Source: Molanna angustata
Lineage: Eukaryota > Arthropoda > Insecta > Trichoptera > Molannidae
Length of the DNA stretch: 64,000 bases
Direction of reading: 5' to 3'
Assembly: GCA_963576475.1 (NCBI GenBank)
Contig: OY754980.1
Coordinates: 19,973,822-20,037,821, forward strand
The position numbers and the translations under genes are program-made. The notes under the pieces are model-generated. The model was not told the origin of the DNA and did no database searches. It worked only from the letters and a program-made list of their open reading frames with translations. This document shows, piece after piece, positions 55,687-64,000 of the stretch (position 1 is the first letter of the stretch; every line of letters starts with the position of its first letter).

Positions 55687-58600
55687 CTGGAATATATAAA
55701 ACATTATTATAACTCATTAATAACACATAAAAAACGCAATATATAATTTATTTTTAAACCTTTTAGAACTTCATCCAATGATAAATTTTGTCCACATATG
55801 TATTTAAATAGCATCAGTTTTTAATGACCTCCTGTCATTTTTAGAATTTTACTGGTATAAATTATCCAATCGGTCACTATATGTAAAACAGAAAAGTTCT
55901 CAATGAAATTCTTTAATAGATGTAATTGAGATATTGCATAAACAAGACGTAATATGTATTATAATAGGTCAGATAGAAAGTCTTTTCACATACAATATGT
56001 ATAAACTTGTAATGAAATATCTTTGGCTGTACCATTTGTATCTGGCTGGTTTTGATGACATTAAAAAGGTTACATTTAAAAAAAAAAAACAAATTAGTGA
56101 AATGTGTTTCCAGCTATTTTTCATTTGATTTTCTTTCTGTCAAAATGAGTGAATCTAATGAAGAAATTCGATACATTATAAAATTTTATTACAAAAAAGG
56201 AAAAAAAATGCAAGCCGCGAAAAAAAATTGTGACATTTATGGACCTAATGCAGTGTCAGTAAGAGTAGCACAAAGTTCGATTAAGCATTTTCAAACGGGG
56301 AATTTTGATGTCAAATATGCACATCGTTCTGGTCCCCCTATTACGGATAAAATGGACGCCATTTTTGAAAATGTGGAGCAAGATCAGCATATCAGAAGTT
56401 ATGACATAGCTGAAGAACTGAGAATAGTTCACAAAACAGTTTTGACCCATTTGAGAAAAGCTGGGTGCATAAAAAAGCTCGATATTTGGGTGTCACATGA
56501 GCTCGCTGAAAGAAACCTAATGAACCGTGTACTCATTTGCGATTTTTTATTAAGACGTAATGAAACCAAACCGATTTTGAAGAGATTGATAACTGGTGAT
56601 GAAAAGTGGATTACGTACGACAAGAACATGCGAAAAAAGGTAGTGGTCAAAGGTCAGTCAGGGTTCACATACTGTGGCAAAACCCGGGTTAACTTGCAAT
56701 AACGTGATGCTGTGTGTATGGTGGGATTGGAAGGGCATTGTTCATTATGAGCTTTTATCGCCGGGCAGAACCATTGATTCAGATCTCTACTGCCAACAAC
56801 TAATAGATTAAAGCAAGAAGTTGGGAGAAAGCGGCCGGAATTGATCAATAGAAAGGGTGTGGTCTTTCATCACGATAACGCTAGACCACACACTCAGCCA
56901 AAAGTTAACAGAGTTTGGCTGGGAGGTGTTAATGCATCCGCCATATAGCCCTGACCTTCAGATTTCCACCTGTTTCAGTCTCTTCAGAATTCTTTAGGCA
57001 GTGTCAGGTAAACATCAAGAGAGGACTGCCAAAATTACTAGGCGTGTTTTTTTTATCAGAAGTCCCAAAATTTCAACAGCAACGGGATCATGTCACTACC
57101 TACAAGATGGCAGAAAGTCATTGAAAAAAATGGCACATATATACTTTAGTTAAATGTAAATAAACTTTGAAAAAAAAATGTCGAGTTTTCATATAAAATG
57201 GGAAGAAAATTTTTCTTCAAATTTTTTTTTTATTTGGATGGCCAAAATATGCCCAATTGTTTAAAACGTTATAAAGATTGTACTAACGGAAATGAATTAA
57301 TCTTACTTGGCTTGGTCTGTAACTCTAAAATAAAGGTCATCAGGAGCATCCATCCAACTGATGACATGTCTTCTACCACGCCCGCTTCCTCCTATTCCAG
57401 GTTTGCCGTTTACCTAAATAAATTAAATTGCCATTTTTGAATTATAAATTTGCTATAAACCACTTGTTTTTTGAGTCACTTCGCGACATGTTTCGGAAGC
57501 GCTGTCCTTCCATCGACCGGCGTGTCGAATCATTAAATGATATTAAATTAAATTGCATTTAAATATGATAACAGGTAGAAGAAACTAATAATGAAGAATC
57601 AGTTTCTCTCTTGTAGGACCATTTTATTTAAATATGTAGAAAAAAAAAACCTAATTTTTGTATTTTTGCTAAGCATCTTTTTTTTTAAAAAAACAAAAAT
57701 GTTATGGTACATTTTTCAAGATGAAATATTCACAAATTTCTTCTTACTCTTGACATTTGAATCCGATCCCAATTTCTAATTTTCGCATAGAACTTACCTA
57801 TCCGTCGCTTGTGTACATTTAAATTAACTATTACGATTTGAACATACTGCCTTATGCTCCATTACAAAGGCAAGTTCTTTGCGAAAAATTTAAAATTGTG
57901 ATCGGATTTGAAGTCAACAGAAAGCCAGCTGAAAATGAATCTCAACTGAAATGGTGATGACAGAGCTCCGATAAGAAGGCAAAATGTATTACTTCAATAA
58001 ATAATTATTTAGGACGCAAAACATAATACGTAACTGTAAATAAGAAAAAACTAAGGAGTTATAAAAAAGTAATAGTGATAAGGCAGCCAATAAATATGGA
58101 CTAAGAAGATATACAATGAAATAAGGCGGTAAATTCTGATAAAAGACAAAATATTTTGCTGATTTTATAAAAATGTATTTGTGTTCTATAATTTTGCTCC
58201 ATACTCCAAACTACAAATCCTGGATAACTTTCTTTGAAAAAAAAATACAAAATAATATTCAACCACCACCAATGAACAATTTTTATTATCGAATATTCTT
58301 TTTTAATTGCATATACGCAAACATTGGATTTTTTTCCCTTTCGAGAGTCAAATGATATTTTTACTGACAAACATTTTTTCAACATCTCAATAGAGACAAA
58401 GTTGGGATATTGTAGAGGAACTAGGAACTCACTCGAGGCACCTACAGGGCTTACGACCTATCATCGTTACTCCATAGATGGCAATAGTAATAATGCATTA
58501 TTTTCAGGTAAAATGTTACACACTATTCAAATATATAGAACTATCAAAAAATTACATCGATAAGGAAACTCAATAAGAAGGCATAATTGGTGAACGTTGC

Positions 58601-61600
58601 GCAAGACATAAAGTGATCATGTAAACCAGCCGATGACAGGTTGTAAGCCCTGTAGGTGCCTCGAGTTCCTGGTTCTTGTACAATATCCCAACTTCGTCTC
58701 TATTGAGATGTTGAAAAAATGTTTGTCAATAAAAAAAAAAATTATTATATTCAAATCTTACAACTCTATTAATTTAATTATAATATTTCCCATGAAGACA
58801 ATGATCTTGAGGCCCCAGCTTAGAATAGTACTATTACTCTTTTCTGTTATTATTATTTTGGGTGTCTCGTAAGATCCGAGTAATGGAAAATACAAGAAGC
58901 AAAATAACTTATTATATAGTTCAGCAATGAGGTTCACCACTCATTTTGAATGTTGCCTTTTTAGGTGAGACGAGACTGGTGTGTGAGGGTACACGCATGG
59001 TATAATTCGCATCCAGACGCCTGTCGCTGGTTACTTCCCATTGGGATATGCTGTTATGGCATGAATTAAGACAATTGTTAATATAACTCACGTGTGCAAA
59101 TATGTGCTTGGGCAGTGGTTGTCCCGTAGCCTGTGCCCGAGCGCACATGGCAGCGTACTGTTCAGCCGAGGGCCTCTGCATCGGCTGTGGGTGTTTGTTG
59201 GGTCTCTTGGCCGGGGGAGGAGCGCAGCGGGCACTCTCTGCGTTGGCTCCCCCTCCGACGCTACCTGGGGCCCCCGTCGTTCCTGCCCCACCGCCGGGTG
59301 CCCCAGCGCCCCCTGCGCCACCAACCGCACCCTCACCTGTTCCCCCTGAAACAACATACCAAATCACTGCTGACAATGTTCAACAAACACAATCAAAAGT
59401 TACACACATATTTTTAAAGAATGAATAAACAGGTCACTTCAAATTCCCTTAACTAAGCAAATGCTTGTTCTATAGCTGAGTGAAATCAGTGGACAACTGA
59501 TCCAGAGCATTATCCATCTAACAATAGAATGTCAATCACCAGTCACATGTAAAATAAAGGAATAAGAAATTAACAAACAAGTAAATATATGTACCCAGTG
59601 GCAGCTGGTGACCTTAAATCTCAGAGGGGCTCATAATTGTAATTTTACCTAGAAGAGAATTTTAATTTCAACAGGAATTAGGAAGCAGATATGTGGCACA
59701 ATATTATTTTCGTATATTAACAATTATCAGTGTTTTCCATAATTATTTTGTGTATCGGAAATTAAAACGTAAACCAGATCATTTATACTAAATTTGGTTG
59801 GGTTTTTTAATAACATAAATTATAAAATGCATCGATTAATTATAAAATAATTTGTGATGGCTAATAAATTCTGATCATACATAATTGAAAAATAACTTCT
59901 GGCAGCAGCCGCAAGACTGCTTCCTTATTTTAAAATTTTGGGTCAAAGTTCAATTTTGTTTTTTTTTTTTTGCAATATTATAATATCATAATAAAACTAA
60001 TATATTTCGGATGATTTATAGTTAAAACTATGTAGTATTATGATATCAATTAATGTTAGCTTCAAGGAATTACAACTGCTAACATAGCGTTCGACCATCA
60101 CAATGAAAAACAAAATATGAATGAATTAAAATGTATTTTAATCATAGAATCTTGCTTGCTTTACAAAGCAGGTAGGTTTAAATACTTTAGCTAGATATAC
60201 TACAGGCGTAAGACGGCAAACATGAATTAGATAAATAATGTGTTCCCAAGATTCAATTATATATATTTTTTGGAATCTTTTGAACGAAGTGTTTGGGAGG
60301 GCTGAGCCCGAGAGCCCTTTAGGAAGAGCCGCCACTGTATGTACCTATCGTACTTATGATCCTTCCATTGTTGAATCATGTCAAATTTGTCAAAGCTTTT
60401 ACTTTGTGGCACATTTTTATAATTAACAAATAAATAAATTAATTATACTTTGTAAATACCACTAATTTGAAACAAATTAGTGGTATTTACAAAGTATAAT
60501 TAATTTATTTATTAATTTAACACACACCCAATGACAAGTTGCCACATTCTAGAGACTTACAATATTAATAGGCGTGATAACAGTAAGAAAAAATCATTGA
60601 AATTATGATTTTATAAAATAAAATATGTTATAAAGATTTGAAAAAATATATTTATTTTCATTTTAAAAGAGCGAATAATATTAATATTATTAAAATAAAA
60701 ATACAAAATATGTTTGTCCGCCATTTTATGTGAAACACCAATCAGAGCGCATGACGTCACCATATTGTTACTGTCAATTGTGTTTGTTACTGTCAACTGT
60801 AGTGTTGTTCGAAATGGCTATTTTTTTCATAACAAGCTATATGGAATATGCTGCTTATTTTTAACATGCTATTTTTATTTATTGATTTATTTGGTTTATT
60901 TGGGACAATAAACCAAATATTATCGCTATCCGCTCTATTGAATCGTTGACGCATCTGTTATAACACGCACCGAGTATTGTAACGTGGTGGAGAATATTTA
61001 ACGTTTCAGAAATAAATAACTTGGTGGCTTTCATTGCTTGATTATAAAATAAAATGATGTTATTATATTGTTTGTGGGAGTTGTACAGTGTTACATGAGG
61101 TTGAAATGGAAATACACAATGTATTATGATGAATCTAATATACATATGGGATAATTGTTATGATTCATATACATATAATGATTAATATATTAAAAAAAAT
61201 AGAATGGTTTGTAATAGGTGTGATGACTGTAAGAAAAAAATCATTGAAATTATGATTTTAAAAAATAAAATAGGTTATAAATATTTAAAAAATGTACTTA
61301 TTTTCATTTTAAAGGAGTGAATAATATTATAAATATAAAAATACAAAATGTGGTAGTCCGCCATTTTATGAGAAAAAACAATCAGAGCGCACGACGTCAT
61401 AGTATGGTCGCGTCAATTCTTCTGATAGTCTTCAATACAATATACGCATTAATTGTCGGTCTGGACAATGTTTATTTTGGTGTTATCGATATATTAATAT
61501 TTTAATTAGGTACTTAAAACTAAAACAAAACAATAAAATAGCAATGGAACAAGGATTCATCAAAGCAAATAGTTTCAATTTACCTAGATACTCGCCTACC

Positions 61601-64000
61601 TATCGGGGGATACTATGGGCCGGTATTACAGTGTCAGTTTAAGAGCTAAACTCAAGTTTTACAAAAATATAGCGTATTACAGTGTCCCTTTAGGCCTAAT
61701 CTTCCCTCAAATATGTCACTAAAACGACAAATATTTGGTACTTAATCTGGCTTAAAATCTGGTACTTAACTGTGAGTCAACTGTCATTTGCTAGGCAACT
61801 CGTGTAGTTTCAGTTTCTATCACTAGAGGCGTTAGGCAACGTGTGTAGTTTCAGTGTTGTATCACTAAAGGCGTTAGTTGTATCGACGGTGGCGCCACAC
61901 AACAAAACAAACTGACAGCCGTATTGAATATGGGCATTTAAAAGCATTATTTTGGTGAAAAAATTAAATTTACCATGTTGGATAATAAAACAATGGTATT
62001 TAAAGTCGTAGCGTCCCGTTTTGTATTTCGTATTATTTGAGGTTATTTAAATTTGACAGATAATAACCACAGAAAAAGTGAAATATGTCTATAATTGAAG
62101 ATTTAGTAACTGACATGTCATATTGCACTGTAATACGGAAATGGATTCAATCTCCCCTTAACATTAATCTTGAGTTTAACAAACTCAATGATTTGAGGGC
62201 CGACTGTAATATCGGGCCTAAGTTTATTGTATTTTGTATGTAACTTAGTTCTTATTGAATAAATAAATAAATAATGAACGCTCGCAACGTATGGTAAACT
62301 AATTTAGTTTTAGTATTCTACAATTTTGTCACGCGATGGTGAGCTGACGAACGTTCGACACGTTATGATGCTGGTCACTGCCAAACTAAACTACCAAGCT
62401 ATATTTTTTTCATGCAATGAAGCGATTCGCGAAACGACGGCGATTACGCGAAGCATGCGTTTTAAAATATCGTTACAATTTTAGCAGCATACGAATTATT
62501 ACATAGCGCTCGTTATTTGTATTGTGTTCATAACAAGCTATATTTATCTGCTCTCGTTATTTTTAGCAACAGCAGCTATAGTAGTCATTTCTTCTGCCTG
62601 TCTTACCTAGAATGGAACTTTTGATGGTCGGATATTTCTTTGCGTTGAACAAAGACAATCATCATCAGAATTTCGAAACGTAAAAACTTAATAATAAGTA
62701 CATATAAGTACTTTATTTATCTGTAATTTAAATACAACTTACATCTCGAAAATCGATAAAATATGCTCCTTCTTCTCTCTACATTATGTGTTCATAAGCT
62801 AAAAACATACGCGGGAAACGTATGATGGCCTTTGACGTTTGGACATTAATGAAGTTCTTTATATGCTTATTGCCTAAATAATGGTAAATATTATATTACT
62901 GAGAGCTAAACGTGGGGGAACAAATACTGTACTTCATTGTAAACGCGTACTTAATAAAAGTACTTGTGTCTCGCCGCGCGAAATTTAATCACTTATTTCT
63001 CTTTTTTTTTCGCGTGGGACGAAAACAAATACCTCAGTAGGTGTTTTTTTCGTCGTGTTTGTACATTTAGGGACCGCACAACACTTATGCACATTTGAAT
63101 TGATTATAAATACACAAATCGTCTTAGAATACATATAGTACATATAGTAGTGATATGTAGTTTACGATATCGTGACGTCACCGTCAGGGTCGGCAGCCGC
63201 CATGATACTACAAGCGTTTTTTGGCGTAAATGTCAAATTTGATTTTAAAATGGCGATTTTTGCTACTAAACCTTTATTTTATGTAGAAATGTATATATAT
63301 TTGAAAACAGTGAATGCGTAAAACATCGTGAAATAGTTTTTCAAAATTAGTCATCATGCCCATTGTCTCAAAGATCAAGAGTGAAAACACATTTAAAAAA
63401 TGTCTCCACCGGGAATCGAACCCGGGACCTTTGGATCAGCAGTCAGATACCTAACCAACTGAGCCATGAAAGTCGACAACGCACAATGAGACACTTTTAG
63501 TACAAATTGTGTAATTTCAGAAAGCATCACATTCCTGTTATAAAAAATTACTGTATATTTTTATTATATTCATAGCAGATATGTTCATGAAATGTTCATG
63601 GTAACAGATAACCTGTAATGTATTTTTGTATATACATAAAAAATCTGGTATTCAAATATTATTGGTGCATTTAAAATATTTTTCACAAATTCTTTTTGTT
63701 TTGTAAGTAAAAATTAGTGAATAATATTTTAAAAGCAATTTAATAAAAAAAATGAGAAAAAATTCTCACTTTGTCACTCACCGTCATCCCAATCCAAGTC
63801 AGAGTAGAAGCCAACAAACGCAAAAAAACATATCATTAAACTACTGTTCCATCCACAAACAAGGAATACAACAAATTAACAGTAATAAGACATATATTGT
63901 TATATTTACACATAAAACGTCAAATAATTAAATTAAATTCTCTTTACTTAACTGGCTCTTGTAACCTCAATTGGAGGAACATTGGCCAGAGTCAAGTTTG
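55560..64000 (-). CDS. MTA1-like: MTA1-like protein (NuRD complex subunit), C-terminal exons
   Basis: MTA proteins are scaffold subunits of the nuclear NuRD remodelling/deacetylase complex. Three minus-strand exons join in phase: 59345-59092, 57413-57307 and 55686-55560. They read [59 protein letters not shown] and [20 protein letters not shown], ending PLQVVILD*. These match the vertebrate MTA tail block (WIDAPDDVFYMA, then a RKLL...KRAARRPYKP-like segment, and an acidic end) in order and spacing. A likely further upstream exon touches the window end (63953-64000). The SANT, BAH, ELM2 and GATA domains would lie outside the window. Introns hold a mariner relic, a fold-back element and a 2.8-kb element. 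Family identity is inferred from this tail only. Confidence 0.82.
55687..55965 (-). other. MTA1-like: MTA1-like intron next to the terminal exon
   Basis: AT-rich intron with no feature recognised except the acceptor at its left edge. Confidence 0.4.
55966..57218 (+). mobile_element. Mariner-family element, inactive
   Basis: Contains a transposase relic flanked by degenerate inverted ends: AGAAAGTCTTTTCACATACA on the left and, inverted, AGAAAAATTTTCTTCCCATT on the right. It sits in an MTA1-like intron, antisense to that gene. The boundaries are approximate because the ends have diverged. Confidence 0.7.
56145..57165 (+). pseudogene. Mariner transposase pseudogene
   Basis: ATG at 56145 opens [20 protein letters not shown], a helix-turn-helix region, [47 protein letters not shown] and [17 protein letters not shown] (first catalytic Asp). 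The frame breaks near 56650-56700. Later pieces show [29 protein letters not shown] (second Asp) and [20 protein letters not shown] (third Asp), then [13 protein letters not shown]. The D,D34D plan marks it as mariner. Frameshifts, stops and a small deletion make it inactive. Confidence 0.9.
57307..57413 (-). CDS. MTA1-like: MTA1-like exon with the [13 protein letters not shown] motif
   Basis: The acceptor is AATTTAG and the frame reads [20 protein letters not shown], then [15 protein letters not shown] + AA before GTAAGA. The phases match on both sides. This is the best diagnostic block for the MTA family. Confidence 0.88.
57414..58360 (-). other. MTA1-like: MTA1-like intron, unremarkable part
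   Basis: Contains a short repeat at about 57430-57475 (GCTATAAACCACTTGTTTTT) shared in inverse with 45172-45215, and GAATCATTAAATGATATTAA shared directly with 45240. No exon is seen. Confidence 0.5.
58361..58733. mobile_element. Fold-back MITE, best-preserved copy
   Basis: The arms are inverted copies of about 95 bp: TGACAAACATTTTTTCAACA, TCTCAATAGAGACAAAGTTG, GGCACCTACAGGGCTTAC and the complement at the right end. Degraded copies lie at 19190-19510, 1007-1145 and 3921-3978. No coding capacity. Confidence 0.82.
58734..59091 (-). other. MTA1-like: MTA1-like intron beside its GC-rich exon
   Basis: No exon or repeat is recognised; the donor GTGAGT of the exon is at the right edge. Confidence 0.4.
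59092..59345 (-). CDS. MTA1-like: MTA1-like exon, Gly/Ala-rich then KRPNKHPQP segment
   Basis: The acceptor TTGTTTCAG precedes GGGGAACAGGT. The frame is a Gly/Ala-rich stretch, then [20 protein letters not shown] and [11 protein letters not shown], ending in phase 0 before GTGAGT. It is much richer in G+C than its surroundings, as expected for a coding exon here. Confidence 0.82.
59346..60428 (-). other. MTA1-like: MTA1-like intron, 5'-side part
   Basis: AT-rich DNA without a recognised exon. The open frame of 62 codons at 60238 has no support. Confidence 0.4.
60429..60513. repeat. Perfect 41-bp inverted repeat with a 3-nt loop
   Basis: Arms 60429-60469 and 60473-60513 are exactly complementary around AAA. 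The inner arm is TACTTTGTAAATACCACTAA and outward. It lies 53 bp from the edge of the 2.8-kb element. Confidence 0.97.
60567..63362. mobile_element. 2.8-kb repeat element, copy 2
   Basis: Closely similar to 11214-13996 in the same orientation, including the nested GGCCCGG element (61617-62218). Differences are scattered substitutions and small indels. The right end is directly followed by a tRNA-like segment. Confidence 0.8.
61617..62218 (+). mobile_element. GGCCCGGTATTACAGT-ended MITE, copy in the second 2.8-kb element
   Basis: GGGCCGGTATTACAGTGTCA on the left and ACTGTAATATCGGGCC on the right. TAT precedes it and TAA follows. It is at the same internal position as in copy 1. Confidence 0.78.
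63363..63500 (-). mobile_element. tRNA-derived SINE head or tRNA pseudogene
   Basis: On the minus strand, TGGCTCAGTTGGTTAGGTAT (A box) and GGGTTCGATTCCCGGTGGAG (B box) are strong, but the anticodon arm does not pair properly and no clean acceptor stem is seen. Short inverted ends ATTGTCTCA / TGAGACA flank it. Confidence 0.6.
63501..63952. other. Intron DNA before the window end
   Basis: AT-rich. A donor-like GACGGTGAGTGAC on the minus strand near 63780 is noted, but no exon could be supported. Confidence 0.35.
63953..64000 (-). CDS. MTA1-like: Possible MTA1-like exon running off the window
   Basis: On the minus strand the frame [15 protein letters not shown] + A precedes GTTAAGTA. The leftover single base fits the two-base phase of the next exon at 59345. 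There is no acceptor because the exon continues beyond the window. The peptide is too short to identify alone. Confidence 0.4.

Noticed and set aside
59088..59357. Alternative Arg/Pro-rich frames over the GC-rich exon on both strands
   Set aside because: They are shadows of the MTA1-like exon; only one frame has matching splice phases and continues into the [12 protein letters not shown] exon.
63397..63475. tRNA gene on the minus strand
   Set aside because: The A and B boxes are good, but the anticodon stem does not pair and the acceptor stem is not closed. A SINE head or pseudogene is more likely.
63780..63840. Possible MTA1-like exon ending GACG|GTGAGT
   Set aside because: The donor is good, but no acceptor and no recognisable protein are seen, and it is not needed to connect the phased exons.

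Overview
This is a nuclear genome window from an insect, most likely a moth or butterfly. The evidence is AT-rich DNA, spliced genes with short exons and GT/AG introns, an insect-type Hairless gene, Helitrons, tRNA-derived SINEs, mariner and several non-LTR families, and many GTAGGTACCTAC-type motifs, which are common in Lepidoptera. The order is an inference; the insect assignment is firm.

Four protein-coding genes can be assembled from exons. (1) SF3B2, a U2 snRNP splicing factor, runs on + from 4917 to 15835 in eight 3' exons (399 codons); its 5' half lies upstream of the window. (2) eIF4A3, the exon-junction-complex helicase, runs on - from 27219 to 18700 in five exons (403 aa, complete). 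(3) Hairless, the Notch-pathway co-repressor, runs on + from about 27850 to 40289 in four exons (about 541 aa). It ends in a 29-nt exon that encodes the CtBP-binding tail PLNLSKH. (4) The 3' end of an MTA1-like (NuRD) gene lies on -, with exons at 59345-59092, 57413-57307 and 55686-55560, and probably one more running off the window at 63953-64000. SF3B2 and eIF4A3 are tail to tail. eIF4A3 and Hairless are head to head, with 630 bp between start codons. Three of the four act in RNA processing or chromatin/Notch repression, but they are neighbours rather than an operon.

The rest is introns and intergenic DNA filled by transposons. 1-4.9 kb: an RTE-type fragment, two tandem arrays, and a 3.3-kb terminal-inverted-repeat element with another element nested inside. 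5.2-7.5 and 23.5-26.3 kb: two Helitron copies in opposite orientation, each sense to its host gene. 11.2-14.0 and 60.6-63.4 kb: two closely similar copies of a 2.8-kb element, both carrying the same nested 0.6-kb element. 12.3, 16.4, 21.2 and 61.6 kb: the four copies of that GGCCCGGTATTACAGT-ended family. 28-35 kb (Hairless intron 1): a 40-bp satellite of about 21 units, a perfect 6 x 48-bp array and a CR1/L2-like reverse transcriptase fragment. 37.8-53.7 kb: at least eight broken non-LTR fragments from several families. 53.7-54.4 kb: a Helitron helicase relic. 56-57.2 kb: a dead mariner inside the MTA intron.

No rRNA, CRISPR or functional tRNA gene was seen. No new protein system was found. 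The most unusual material is the nested mobile-element architecture and the satellite arrays it carries.
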